Positions 11,115 through 24,239 are shown, numbered from the stretch's first letter. The stretch: 64,000 nucleotides of DNA from Dillenia suffruticosa (GCA_033439265.1 JAVTVX010000020.1:18680001-18744000); one strand, 5' to 3'. The notes: a model not told the origin generated them from the sequence alone. A program made the numbers and translations.

Positions 11115-12224
11115 AGAGCATTTTACGTCCGTCACAAGATCGCAACTCATAAAATCTATCACATCACCCTGCTCGACTTTCATACAGGATTGGACGTTGT
11201 GCGACCGGCGAGTACACCAACATGGAACAAACTTCTCGATACACCTGTTAGGATAATCGAGAAGTTATCGTTAGTTTAAAAATAACTCGTTGTACCCCAC
11301 ACTCAATACAATTACATCCATCGAGCCACTTTCCTCATCAAAAGTGATCCCCAATCAATTTGCTCAACTTTGTATTCACTATTATGTTTGAATTCCAACG
11401 TGGATTAACATAACAGATCGACCCGTGAATACAACAGAGTGATGCAATGTCTATTGGTCTTCATTTTCCCCAACTGGAATCTTTCAATCTTAATTCAGCT
11501 GTTTTCCTAGACCTACCCCTTAAATCTCAATTTATCTTCCGGGCTATAGGTAAACAGACTAAAATATCAACACCGAACCAAAACTTCTAAAAACCGCCGA
11601 AAGTAATAAAGGTACAAGAGATCCCACAAATAGCTCTCACAGTGGGAATGGGGATCAAGATCAAACTATCGTCTCAAATAATAGCTCCCACTGTCTCATG
11701 GTCGTCTCATCACACGTGGTATGAAACACGTGCCACAGTGTTATGAAACACGTGCTACAGTGTTATTCCCTCATCTCTCAAAGGTCAAATGTCAGATTTT
11801 TCTAACACTGTGTAGATATGGGACTCAGTCTACACATAAGACGTTACCCAGAGATTTCAGAGAGAGAATCTCAGAGACAATATCACTAATCGCAGGTGAT
11901 TTCTGATATCTCAAACTTGGTTACTTACAGGCAACATGGATGTAGGTATTTTCATGTCGGTCATATCGTATATGACCTCATTTTGAACACATATCAGGAC
12001 GACTTATATTCTAGTAGGACCACTCTCAAAGTCTCTTACAACTTAAAACCGTCTCATCTCCGCTCACTCAGAGCTGGAGGTGGTTACTCGTGTGTGAGAG
12101 TCGACCACGTTTGCCTGACACATCTTTTATCACGAGATATTACAGAATATATAACAATAAATAAGTGTATGAAATAAACTTGTGATCCGATAATACATGC
12201 ATGCCATATATTTCAATAAGCATC
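11115..12224 (-). other. 3' non-coding region of copia 2
   Basis: Lies between the RNase H remnant and the PPT. It contains short direct repeats such as ACACGTGCYACAGTG (about 11728-11763) and no recognisable coding sequence on either strand. Confidence 0.5.
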
Positions 12225-15145
12225 TAAAACAGTATATAATGAGAAATGTTTAAATACACTAAACCCAATGATTCCTTGTCTCACAAAGGAATTTCTCATA
12301 ATGGGTTTTCTGAAGAGATCAGCCATCATACTGTATATTAAGGTGCACTTAAATGTCACAATACCCTTCTCAGTAATATCTCTTACAGAGTGGTATCTGG
12401 TGTCAGTGTCGGTTGTTGGCAATTGGGGTCTGATTATCACAATAATTATTGCTAACTTCCCACTATCTACCACAAACATAAATCATTCATAAATGTCTGA
12501 AGCCAACCACTCTCATAAACTGCAATTGAGCATACTACAAGCTCAGTCACTATCGTAAATAAAAATATACAGGTTCTCTTCTTACTGCTCTAAGAAGATA
12601 AAACCTAATATTAGTTTGCGTTCATTCAGGTCGCTACTCCCAGTCAGTATCTGAATACCCAACGAAAACGCAAATCACTTCATCCGTAACACATGGAAAT
12701 GTCCATAGTTCTAATGAGATATTTCAGAATCTTTTTCACTGTTATACAGTGATCATTTCTAGAATTCAATTGATATCTACTTACCAAATCGACTGCAAAA
12801 CCAAACATCTGGTTATGTACGCCTCATCGCATACATTAAACTATACATTGCATGTATATGCCTCATCGCATACACTGGAAATGTATGTTGTACTAACATA
12901 AGGGGTTTTACTAATCTCCCTTATTTTTTTCTGAATTTTAGGACATGTGTCAAGAGTCAGGTTTTTACCTTTAGCAATAGAGTATCTATTGGGTTGTCAT
13001 CGTTCATCTCGAAATCTCAAAAATCTACCTGATATAGAACTCTTGTTAAAGAGTCAACACCATTCTCAAGCGATCCCTTTGGATCCAAATTTCGAGAATG
13101 AACTAAAACATTTTCCATGAACAATAACCATGTTACAATGGTCATTGGATACTCTCTGTTGTTCTCGGCCAACAGAATGTCACCCACATTTGCGAACATG
13201 ATCATAAAGAGTCATCGGGAGGTATCAAATAAATACAATGATCCTACTCGATCATTACAAAACCATAAGATATCACCTCCTCATGAAATCTCAGGTGCCA
13301 ATGTCTGAATGATGGCTTAAGGTTGTATGTTGATTTCCAAAATCAACAGACCTTATCCACTTGATCTACTAGAATAAACCCAAAAGGATTCTCCATGTAG
13401 ATCGCCTCATCTAGACATCCATTATAGAAAGCGATCTATATATCTATCTGGTGTGATTCTAGATCCATGTTCGTGACAATCGCTAAACGGATCAAGATAA
13501 ATTGGACTACTACACCTTGATAGTCCACCCTTCAGTTTAAGTGTAACCTTCGGTTACTGGACGGGTTTTATACCTCTCTATCGATCCATCGGCCTTTCTC
13601 TTGACCTTGAGAATCTACTTGTTCCCAATAGTCCTTTTGCTCTCAAGGAAATCAACTAGGTCCCAAACCCCGTTGATTCTCATCAACTCCTTCTCTTCAT
13701 CTATGGCCTTTAATAAAATGGTCCTTCATAGAACTCTCGAGAGTCTCATGGACCGTTTTTTATTTCTCATCATCCTCAAGAGTCATAATGAGGGACTCAC
13801 TCTCAATCGGAAAGCGACGTTTTAAGTACGCATCCTCGGTACTCTTATGAGGAGAGAAAAATCTTTACCTTTTAATGGATTGCTCCCACTGAGATCAAGA
13901 TCTAAAATGGATTCTTGTATCTCGCTGTTGGGTTTACCCATTCTCAAGAAGGTAAAGTCCAGATTGATTTTATCTCTCTTAGGGAAATCATTCTCAAGAA
14001 ATGTGGTATTACGAGACTCAATCTCGATTACAGTGTCGTCCATATATTTGCCTAAGAACACATATTTTCTCGCGGGCCTAACTCGCCGTGTGAGTGCAAG
14101 AAATATTGGAACAACCCCATAAACTCAAGTGGCTAAGGTCAGGTTACCTCTCCGTCCAAATCTCAAATGAGGAACTGACTGTGGACTTTAATGAGATATA
14201 ATTGAGAACGTAGGCTGTAGCAAATAAGACATCTCCCCAATGGGAGACGGATATATTGATCTGTGCCATCATAGACCTCACTATTTTCAACAAAGTCCTA
14301 TTCCTTATCTCGGTTACTCCGTTCTACTGAGAAATAGCAGAAATAGTCAGTAATCTCGTAATACTCATCTTGAAACAAAGCTCCCTGTGTAATTTAGAAG
14401 AATACTCGCGTCCCCGATCGGTTCTGAGAGTCTCCACTCTCAAATCTAACTGATATTCAATCTCGCTAATGAACCTCCTGAAGCATTCCGATGCCTCAGA
14501 CTTGTGCGAGAACAGATAGATGAACCGTAACGCGCGTAAGCATCTATGAGCATCATTATCTACACAACTCCATTTCTAACTCTCATACTCATAAGGCCAC
14601 AAATATCATAGTGGTCGAGCTACAATGGAGTCCCAACTCTCATTGTATTGTCAAATGGTTTTCTCGTCATTTTGCCGACGAGGCAAAACTCACAAACGGG
14701 TGATTCGAATCTGGTCAGCGGGTTCAACAAACCTATCACTGCTAACCGATTAATCATCCCTTGCCCTATGTGTTCAAGTCTACTATGTCATTCATTTACA
14801 TCATCATCTACGAAATCAGATGTAAAGATAATATGAGAATGACAAGTGCATACAATCCATCATGGATTAAAACTAGAACAATTCAGAGCATTGTCGTATT
14901 TATTAAAAAAGATGATTTTATTGCACATAGTCAATCTCAGACAAGGTACTAAATTCAAGTTCCGTCGAATGTCTAGAGCATAGATAACGTCATAATAAGT
15001 GTCGGTCCCTTTGATGACAATAAATGCTCTGTCTCTGACTTAAATCCTTCCAACTTGAGGATTCACTCGGCGGAACTCTATTTATGTGCTCTTATCTCGA
15101 ACTACGTGATTGGTGGCTCCTGAATTTACAATCTACAAAGGAGAG
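12225..15145 (-). pseudogene. Copia 2 pol pseudogene (protease-integrase-RT-RNase H)
   Basis: On the minus strand the protease motif (about 15105-15135) reads NSGATNH, with Asn (AAT at plus 15124-15126) at the catalytic Asp position. The integrase core (about 14190-14480) shows RTDRGREY, a degenerate QNGV after a stop, and an RNRTLL..VRSMM run. Reverse transcriptase covers about 13010-13680: GNKW.LKVKRKADGS and IYMENP.GF are clear, but the YVDD motif is eroded to NVGD near 13180. An RNase H tail (12225-12480) has RYHSVRDI and MIAD-type motifs. Stops and frameshifts in every domain make it non-functional. Confidence 0.88.
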
Positions 15146-15179
15146 AAATCAGCGAACCTCATAATAAATGAGACAAAGC

Positions 15180-15985
15180 TCAAACCACGTAAATAAGGAC
15201 ATTCTTTCCGCTCGTCACACTCACGAATTAAATGACCAAATCTACTTCAAATGTAGCACTTCTCATTGATCTATCAAAATCCTTCTTTCTATGCTTTTGT
15301 ACCTTGTTGTCGGTTTTTTCGGATGATTTTTATTGCCTTGATCTTGAGTTTTATGCTATTGGCTAGCTTGGCGCCATGGGAGTCCTCACTCGACTCCTTT
15401 GAATAAGCATGACTCGAGTACGGTTTATTCGCCTCTAAGTACTCCTACCTACTCACATTAGCGAAAGAACGAATACTCTCGGCACGCGTGAGGTAGGTTT
15501 TCATAGTTTCCCATAAATCAGGTAAAAACTGGATCACACCCAACACCTGAATTTCATCCAAAATTAACTCGTCCGTATTTTTTAACTCGGTAATCATACT
15601 CGACACTTGTATCAAAAGTTGTATCATTGTATGATCAACCCTTTACTTCTACATCCTTACATTAGGAGCTGAAGAGAGCAACACAATGCTCTTATAGGCC
15701 GAGCCTAACCAACATATTCGTAGGATATCGCTCATAGAACGAGATCAAGTCATCCTACAGGATTACCCTAACTTAGCTATTATTTTCTTCCACGCACGAT
15801 AGACCTCCTTATCTCGTCTATCCTGAGGTGTGGTACCCACCCTGGGGCCCACCATCTCGTGCCTCAGTTTTCAGTTAGATTTTGCTCCTCGGGGATAAAC
15901 TGAATCTATTGATGGAAAAATCTCGTAATTATCACCATTCAGTTTTATTCCCTTGCAAACATCTAATACAACAATTTTTTAAGCA
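15180..15985 (-). pseudogene. Copia 2 gag pseudogene
   Basis: The minus-strand reading shows LNGDNYE near 15930, typical of the copia gag N-terminus. A segment at 15445-15627 then carries ELKNTDE, FLPDLWETMK and AESIRSFANVSR, matching the UBN2-type gag motif. A CCHC zinc knuckle lies at 15217-15258, with its second Cys codon now a TGA stop. Several stops and frameshifts interrupt the frame. Confidence 0.85.
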
Positions 15986-17147
15986 GTCCTAAAGACTTTA
16001 ATGATTTATCAATACGTATAATCACATTTTGTGTGCCTTACAATGACTCGAGTACAGATCCCAATACGAGCGTATAAGTCAACGAATACCATACACCACA
16101 ATCTGGGATTACATCTCACCATTCGGACTTAGATTCAGCACACAAAAACCCACAAAAAGTTATAATTATGGATATTGGACCTCCAGAAAATTGAAAAAAT
16201 CCAATTTTAAGTGATCTGACGCGCCGTCGAGGCCCACATGCACCGCCACGCGCTGGCAGCTCTCTCCATGCGCTGCCACAGGCTTCCACGCGCTGGCAGC
16301 CGCCAGGCGCGGCTCAGCTCACGCGCACCCAGTCACGGCACACAGCTCACGCGCGGCTCACGTGCTGAGCCGTGTCGCCGGGTCTGCTACTAGGTCGGAC
16401 CGGGTTGGTCAACGGGTCGGAGACCGACCCGGTCGTGTCGGAGACCGACCCGGTCGTGTCGGTACGCAGGTCAGTCTGGGTCGGGATCCTAGCCAAATCG
16501 GGAACTCGCTCTTCACGCGCCTTGCTCGGGCGTGAAGTACACGCGCCCTCTCCAAGGTGCCAGACGCACCTTCCTTGCGCATGAGAAGCACACACCCGGG
16601 TCTGGGCAGGGTCTGCTTCGCCCGACGGGTCCTGTAACTGGTTTTTCGACCCGATTTCCAGAAAACTCATTTTTAGGCATTTTTTCACGCAGTTTTTGAC
16701 TAGGAAAAATTGTTGGGTATCCTCCAAATATCCTACACTCTATTTTAGGAGGATTCAAGCCCAGAAATGGCGGAACTTAACCACCCCAGTCGCGACCCTC
16801 CGTGGCCATTCGGAAATCCCGGTTTCTGGCATCCAAAACTCACAACAAAATACATGAAAATATAGATCATGATGCAAGGAGTACAAATAAACCATTTTCA
16901 TGCATCGATCCGCCCTCTAAAACTATAGATTTAAGGTTTTAAAGTCCGTACGGTTGTAAATTTCGACCGAATTTTTCATGATCTAAACATACTCAGAAAA
17001 TTAAACAAAAATTATTTTTGCAATCTCTGGGCCATGAGTATTCCTACGGTGTTCTCGGATTCACGAAACACATTTGTGATCTAGAGCCCAAAAATTTTTA
17101 TACCCCAAAATTAATTCCGAAAATAATTTTAATTAAATCTAACGATC
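15986..17147 (-). other. Leader of copia 2 with GC-rich segment
   Basis: Non-coding leader between PBS and gag. The part at 16220-16640 is strikingly GC-rich compared with its surroundings and includes two adjacent copies of a 21 bp CGGAGACCGACC... unit at 16418-16459. Open frames on both strands here (60-126 codons) arise from the low stop density of GC-rich sequence and show no protein features. Confidence 0.6.
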
Positions 17148-17159
17148 GCTCTGATACCA
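17148..17159 (-). other. Primer-binding site of copia 2
   Basis: GCTCTGATACCA on the plus strand is the exact complement of TGGTATCAGAGC (tRNA-iMet primer site). It lies one base from the right LTR and fixes the element's orientation. Confidence 0.92.
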
Positions 17160-17160
17160 A

Positions 17161-17650
17161 TGTTGGATTTAATCATATATGCGGAAGCGTAAATAAATAA
17201 ATCGGAAATTTTCGAATAAATATCTCGACAGGGCGGTCTCCAAAAATCAACCGTGTCGTGATATCTCTCGAACGGATCGCACGGTTTGATGGTGATCACA
17301 CAATCAAACCACCACCGCAAATCCACGACGTCTCAATCCAAGTCCAGTGACGACTATGATGAATGAGATTTTCTTACGTGAAAATCCCCAACCTTCAATG
17401 TGTTTTCTTTTTGTCTCTCTCAAGAGATGTGTGTTTCCATGTGCAAACCCTCGCCTCCTTCAGCATTTCCCTAAAGTCTCACTTCTTGGAGAGAAGAGTG
17501 CTTCCTCACGGAGGAATCCCAAGGTCATTTGGCAAGTTATTATAGGTGGTTAATTATGTGGTTAATGGGAATAGTAAATAGGATAATAGGAATTATCTCA
17601 TTATCCCAATGATGACCAAAATGCCTCACAATGGGCATAAATAACCAACA
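17161..17650 (-). repeat. Right LTR (5' LTR) of copia 2
   Basis: This 490 bp copy pairs with 10607-11097. It begins TGTTGGATTTAATC and ends CCAACA next to the TATTT target duplication. Confidence 0.95.
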
Positions 17651-17655
17651 TATTT

Positions 17656-17840
17656 TTTTTTTGTAGTAATTTTGTTTCTCTCACTTCCATGGACATAGAT
17701 CTATCTAAATGAACCTCGTAAATTTTATGTTTCCTCTCTATATTTTTTTTCTTTCTGTTTATTTTAATTTCATTTTGTTATTTATTTATTGGATTGTTAA
17801 GACCCCTCAGGTTAACTTTCTGCTCTCTCATATCCAAACA
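17656..17840 (+). repeat. 3' LTR of copia 1, second part
   Basis: Continues the LTR broken at 10606. It aligns with the last 185 bp of the 5' LTR (GGACATAGATCTATC..., TTATTTTAATTT...) and ends CCAAACA, followed by target duplication ATGGA. Confidence 0.92.
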
Positions 17841-17845
17841 ATGGA

Positions 17846-20800
17846 TAATCTTTTTTCTATGGGCAATATTATATATACACGTATATATATCACTTCAACT
17901 GTATTGTTGCGATTATGAAATTACTTTGTCAAATTTGAATGAATGCAATCCCCAATAGCTTTGGTTTGGTGGCAGTTGGAGGGGAGGTTGCATCTGTCAT
18001 AAATTTTTTGCATTAGGCAACGTGGGGTTTGTCGGCAAATCACTACACTTCGAGTTGAGACCTAACCTTTGTGTGGCCGGAAAATCGTTTCGTTCATTGC
18101 TCGGCTTTGGTAATATAAAGAAACAGCGTCTCTAAGATCTAGCTATCAACTCCCAGCGCCAGCATTTCAATAAGTAAGAATGACTTTACAAGATAATTTT
18201 TCTTTAAAAAAAAAATAGAATATATATATGCTTAAAGATTGTTACTGTAAATCCAACGGTGGAAGTGGTAAAGCAAAATGAAGATTTTTTCAAATGGGAT
18301 ATATTGAGTATTACATGTCATAGGCACTATTCTTTTTTATTTATTTTTTATTACATAAGAATTCAAATTCTGGATTTCAGCGTTGTGGTATTTTATAATT
18401 ATTATATAAATAATTATTTATAAAATATATATATTTTTTGTAATTAATAGCAGGGAATTATCTTATTTGGAGGCTAGAAGTATATCCTCCATATTCTTGC
18501 CTCCCCCAAAATATTCAAGATTTTGCATATAATTTGAAAAATCTGGATTTATCTCACCTATAATAATGACATAATATTCCACGACTCTTTATTCAGTTCT
18601 TCAGAAGTTGGACCATTTCTACCAAGCCAACATCCCTAATGGGCCTTGATTTGGAAAGACCTAACAACTCCTGCTACAATCAAGCTTGCCACCCTCTCGA
18701 GCACTTCTAATCAATGCTCAAATCCTTTTTATACTTGAATGACTATAAGAAAGTTAAATGGTACTCTGGTTTTTTATATGTGATCAAGAAAGAGAAGATA
18801 GAATCCGCCAAGGAATGATGATTAAGTGTATAGTGCAATCTCAGCGTCAGCATCTTGTAATATATTGATGAAATGTTTTTTCAGATAAAAAAGGGGATCT
18901 TACTTGTTGCTGAAGAATAGATCAATAGTTTTTGCAAAGAAAAGAAAAAGAAGTTGTGTTTGGTGGCATCAGCTAATTCAAATAACAAAATATCCAGATC
19001 TTGTACTGGCAAAGGGTAAGAGTGTTTATACGGGGTGGTATGGTCATATCGTGTGATTTAATCCTCTTTGAACACAAGTGGCTCAGTCTGAAGGCAAATT
19101 ATTTTTCAAATCAAGGCATCATCCCGAAATAATCATCCCTTGTATTTATATACCCCTTCGGCTGTGGTCCTGAGATTGTGATGGATTTTCTTCCACGCAT
19201 CGTGAGTTAATTAATCAGAAGGATCCTTTTGCAAAGGAATATGCTGAATTGCACGGGGTTTAATCCTCCTGCTCTAATGGTATAATCAAGTCTAAATTTG
19301 GACAAATAATTAATTAAACGGCTACGTGATTGGTTTATTCTTAACAAAAACAGAAACAGCAAGCCTACCAGAGTGAGCGTTTCTATTTATATATAGAGTA
19401 CAAAAAGAAAGAATATGGAAATTCACATTATAGTAAGAAAGAAATGATGATTTCTTTAAGTAGTAGTTCTCAACGACCACCCTATTGAATTGTTTGACAG
19501 ACTTGGTGACAACTTGTCTTAATGTGTGAGAAAACCATAGTGTTCCAAGACAAATCTTTTGTTTCTTTTGAGAGTTCCAAAACAATATTAGAAAACAAAA
19601 ATGATAGTTGGGGCAAATATGAATTCAAGGATATTAACATTTATAATTAAATTTATAGTTAAGGAGATATCATGTAAAATTTCAATCTTCTAAGACAAGT
19701 TGAAGTGATAGTTGGGGCAAAATTACCTTACGTAAATGTCTATTTTGCTCCCACCACTCTACTCGAGCATTCTGGCCCCACCCCTACCATAGTGGGGTAT
19801 CGTTTTCTCTTATCATAAATCTTCAGAACTCTACTGCATCATGATTAATGTGGGTTTTGGGTTAATTAAAATTGTCGCATGATAATAAGAAATTGATAAT
19901 CTGTTGCAAAAAAATAGATAAATAAATAAGAAATTGATAATAGTGTCTATAGGAGGTGATTTCGCTCCATAGATAAACTGCTCTACTAACTCCAGTAGGG
20001 AACCGATATCAATGTGTATGTTAAATCTTTGTTGATGGAAAAATATGCAAAATATCCCCCGATGGTGGTCCAGTGTATGATATATGTCTGTAGGATGTCA
20101 AAAGTCGCAAAGAACGTACTCAGCGGGTTACTTTTACTCACTATATATAGCATGCATATACATAATTAGTCTCTTATTTAGCGATATAAAAATCCTAATT
20201 ATCTTATAAAAAGATTGCCGGAGATCTTTCGATATTACAAATATTGTAGTAAAAAACTTTTGGGTGATTTAAAATCTCTCAAGATTAAGAAATATTTAAA
20301 TTATCATGAAAATTTCATTCCTTATCAAAATTATAGAAGAATTGGGATCTTATAAGATTAAGAAAGATTGCAACTATTGTGAAGATTTCATCCCTTATTG
20401 AGTAAGATTATAGTAAGTTTAAATCTTAAATAAACGTGATCTTGATTTGCTCAAATGAGAAGTTTTCTAATAGAAGACTATTTGCTAGTAATTGAGATAT
20501 TTAACTTGATCGGAGTAGTGATCGAAAATGGAAGACTGAGAAAGTTTGATTGAGAGAATATTCGGGCGACCGGGAGATAGTGATCGAGCGCCTCGCTCAA
20601 CCGTCTTTGATATTTATTGAGATATCACTTGATTGTAGTCTACTATAAGCTTTGTTACGGTAGTCTAGTAAGCTTAGTAATCGCTAGACTTTATGGACAT
20701 AAGCCGTTTTGCCATGTAAAATCCATGTCGTTATTCCCTTGCCCCGCTAGCAGATAATTCGGTTATGTTTATCACTCATCTCTTTCTCTCTCTCTAACCG

Positions 20801-21190
20801 GTAGCCGCTCTAATCTATCGAGAGCAAAGTAATGTTTAGGAGTCAACGTGGAAGCCAACCAAGCCACTTGATTTGGAGTTGACACGTTGAGGACGCAGCA
20901 TTATAGTACAATTATATCATAATAATATATTGGCGGGAACACCCTTTTACTAATACTTTAATATATTTTACTTCTTTCACCGAATTCATTTAAATTAAAT
21001 ATTAAATTTCTTTAAATCGGATGATTAAATATCCTATTTTTTAATATAAAATCTTAACTTTAACTTATGAGAATAATAAAAATAGATTTAGAAAATAATT
21101 CCTAAAGTAAGTTTTATAATATTCAAACTAAATTAATTAGATAAAATCTAGATATTAATAATATATATATATATATATTACTACTTTTAT
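17846..21190. other. Intergenic DNA, nothing recognised
   Basis: AT-rich sequence without an ORF showing protein features; the longest open frames (under 90 codons) look like chance. A slightly more GC-balanced patch at 20500-20850 with CGGGCGACCGGG and CTCGCTCAACC phrases may be an LTR remnant, but no partner copy or terminus could be found. Confidence 0.4.
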
Positions 21191-21596
21191 ATTTGTAAAC
21201 CATTTGGAGGTATTTGAGCATTATTGGGAGACAAGGGTTTAAATAGGGGATGATAGATTGATGCCCTCACCCCATCCGACCCCACCCCACTCCCGGGTTT
21301 AATATATTATTGGATGTATTTTATAAATATTTAAATTGAATGTTTAATATATTATTGAATATATTTTATAATATTTAAATTGAATTAATAAATATAGAAG
21401 ATGAAAATTAAAAAATATATATATTTGTAAAACATTTGGAGGTATGTGAGCATTATTGGGAGACAAAGGGTTTAAATACGGGATGATAGATTGATGCCCC
21501 CACCCCATCCGACGCCACCCCACTCCTAGGGTTGCAAGGGATGATAGACTGATGCCCCCACCCCACGCGACCCCCACCCCACTCATAGGGTTGCAA
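21191..21596. repeat. Local tandem duplication with CCCCACCCCA-rich units
   Basis: Unit 1 (21191-21300) and unit 2 (21422-21535) share the run from ATTTGTAAA through TTGGAGGTAT, GAGCATTATTGGGAGACA and GATGATAGATTGATGCCC into a CCCCACCCCA tail. A third, shorter unit (21538-21596) repeats only the GATGATAGAC... tail part. The AT-rich spacer TTTAATATATTATTG is also duplicated (about 21298 and 21342). No coding sequence is supported. Confidence 0.8.
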
Positions 21597-23073
21597 CATC
21601 GTACATTTTCAAGAAACATTTAAAAAATATACTTTTTTGCACAGGGATTTTCTAACCGCGCGTAGCAAAAATGATTACTTGGCAAAAGGGAGGGTGGTTG
21701 GAGCAATTTTGTTAACATTTAAAACAAATTAGGGAAAATGCAGGAAGATAGAGTAATATTTGTTTTTATTCCGTGCAAAAAAGGGGATGTATGTATGTAG
21801 CTGCATGAAAAATATTAGATAGTAGTGCAGTGGAACCCAACAATGTAAATTAAATTGATTTAAAAAATATTATAAATATATAAGTTGCATATATATTATA
21901 ATTAATCTCAATTACTAACTGGTTTAATTTTTATTTTTTAGCTTTGCAAAAGGGTAGAAATAAGCTACCCGTCAAACTCGAACTTGTATGTGACCAAAAG
22001 CCAAATGACTTAATATCAGTTTTTTTTTTTTTTTTTTTTTTACACAAAAACCGTAAAAATTATAAAAATAAATGTACTCATAAAAGTTTGGACGCCAGAT
22101 TTTGGAAAGACCGTTTAAACACTAGATCTCAAGAAAATATTTGAATAAAAATTCTTTATCACTTAGATGTTCTTATAAGGATGGCTTAACATTAAATGGT
22201 GATCCTAGGAATCAATTTAATTTACTTTTATTGAGGATGAGCAATAGTTGTTAAAATACCATCAACGTGAAGGCGTAAGGCTGGATGAGTTTTGTCAATG
22301 GTGCTAAGTTTCTTCATGTATAGCTCCCTATTTTCTTTTTTTTTTTTTTGTTTACATTAAATTTCACATATTAACTCAATATATTTAGTGCAGTATGATG
22401 AAAACTCTCCACCTTTGTAGAGTCAAATTCTCCTTTAATATGTTATTAAAACCATTTCGGGGCTTAAATTTACTCCATTTAATTTTACTGAAATTAGTTT
22501 AAATCCATTCCATTGGACTCTGTTGAAATTAGTAATTTGTAGAAAAAAAATGTTAAATCTCATATGGATTAACTCAATATTCCAGATATATAATATAAAT
22601 TTGAGAATGTCACACCTTGGAAAAAATTTAATTAAATAAGCTTTATATCTCACAAAATACCCAAAATATTAGCCTAATAGGCTCTCAAAAATTGAGATTA
22701 AACTAACTAAAATTAGGCAGAGTTTTAATGAAAAATTAATACTATAATTTTAATTTGTTATAGAGAAATTTGATTTTTTCTTGTAAAATTCTTTTTTATT
22801 AAAAATATTTTGTTTTAGTTGGAAAACAAATATATTAAAAATAAACTAACATAAAATAATGATAAGTCAATATATCGAAGCAAGTTAAAAGTTTTTTTTT
22901 TTTTGAACGAGGCCTAATTCATCTAATGTTTATCATGAAGAACACTGAAAATGATATTATAAACATTATATTTTCTCGAATTTGAAATTATGTGCTAGCC
23001 CAATTGTTTTTTTTTTTTTTTGCCCTTATATAATATTATTAGAATTACCATTTAGAAAGAAGTTATTTTATAT
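21597..23073. other. Intergenic DNA, nothing recognised
   Basis: AT-rich, with poly-T runs (22020-22041, 22337-22350, 23006-23020) and no credible coding sequence. Confidence 0.4.
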
Positions 23074-23765
23074 TATTGAAGAGACAAGCATGCAATATAA
23101 AATTAAAACGCTATGCTGACGGTAATTTTTAATGACGGTGACTATTAGTGACGGCTTTTATAGTTTATAAAGACGCCCTATGACAAAACCGTCGGAAAAT
23201 ATAGGTTTTTCTCAACCGACTAAAATGTCCGTGAAGAAAAATTTATCAACCGTAGGTAAATCTACCACAACCGTCTGTAAAACAATATTCAATTATGATA
23301 GTTAAAAATTATGATCAATAAATGTAATAGTTTTTTTTTCACGATTTAAAAACAATCTCAATATAAATCTTTTTTATTATCTATTTAACAATACCGTTTT
23401 CATAAGTTTTAGATGTATAGTAACAACAAATTCTATCGTCTTTTAAAACTAGATTTGTTTAAATTCTAATCTCTATATTGTAATGTCTGTAAAAACCTAA
23501 TATTGTTATATTTTTGTATCATATATCCTTTATATTTGAAAATAATCTAGATAATAAATTGTGGTAAATTTATGAGAGTGGCAGTTTAGTAAATATGTGA
23601 TAATGATAAGTAGTAGTAGTAGATACGTAAATGGTAAATAGATAGTAAGTGGGTAAATAAGTTTATATAGTGGTAAGTTTGTGATATATAGTCGTGGTAA
23701 GTAAATGATAAGTGAATAAGTAAATTTATAGAGTAGTAAGTTAATGGTAAGTGGATAAGTAAGTT
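23074..23765. repeat. Tandem extra copy of the left end of CACTA element A
   Basis: This segment is repeated at 23766 onward with a period of 692 bp. The duplicated unit includes about 19 bp of the DNA flanking element A (TTGAAGAGACAAGCATG), then the element end. In this outer copy the terminal CACTACAAAA has decayed to CAATATAAAA, whereas the inner copy at 23785 is intact. The rest (TATGCTGACGG, GACAAAACCGTCGG, CAACCGTCTGT phrases) is nearly identical. Confidence 0.88.
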
Positions 23766-24239
23766 TATTGAAGAGACAAGCATGCACTACAAAATTAAAA
23801 CGCTATGCTGATGGTAATTTTTAATGACGGTGACTTTTAGTGACGGTTTTTATGGTTTATAAAGACGCCCTATGACAAAACCGTCGGAAAATATAGCTTT
23901 TTCTCAACCGACTAAAATGTCCGTGAAGAAAAATTTATTAACCGTAGGTAAATCTACCAAAACCGTCTGTAAAGCAATATTCAATTATGATGGTTAAAAA
24001 TTATGATCAATAAATGTAATAGTCTTTTTTTCACGATTTAAAAACAATCTCAATATAAATCTTTTTTATTATTTATTTAACAATACCGTTTTCATAGGTT
24101 TTAGATATATGGTAACAACAAATTCTACCGTCTTTTAAAACTAGATTTGTTTAAATTCTAATCTATATATTGTAATGTCTGTAAAAACCTAATATTGTTA
24201 TATTTTTGTATCATATATCCTTTATATTTGAAAATAATC

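Larger units (their letters stand above)
10607..17650 (-). mobile_element. Copia retrotransposon 2, nested in the 3' LTR of copia 1
   Basis: The 7,044 bp element has a perfect 5 bp target duplication, TATTT at 10602-10606 and 17651-17655. Its two LTRs are about 490 bp and begin TGTTGGATTTAATC. The minus orientation is shown by the primer site (reverse complement of TGGTATCAGAGC, perfect 12/12) next to the right LTR and the purine tract next to the left LTR. In minus-strand order it holds a leader, gag, protease, integrase, RT and RNase H. Hand comparison of the LTRs gives roughly 10% difference, mostly transitions, so the insertion is old though younger than copia 1. Confidence 0.95.
5924..17840 (+). 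mobile_element. Copia retrotransposon 1 (plus strand), split by nested copia 2
   Basis: The element is bounded by a perfect 5 bp target duplication, ATGGA at 5919-5923 and 17841-17845. The 5' LTR starts TGTCATGTGG and ends CCAACA. The 3' LTR is interrupted at 10606/10607 by another retrotransposon and resumes at 17656. Without the insert the element is about 4.87 kb. The internal order is PBS, gag, protease, integrase, reverse transcriptase, RNase H, PPT. Integrase before RT defines Ty1/copia (Pseudoviridae-type) order, and the motifs are of the widespread Tnt1-like lineage. Stops and frameshifts throughout make it defective. Confidence 0.93.

Noticed and set aside
20500-20850. Possible solo LTR
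   Set aside because: The composition and a few phrases suggest one, but no TG..CA termini or target duplication could be fixed.
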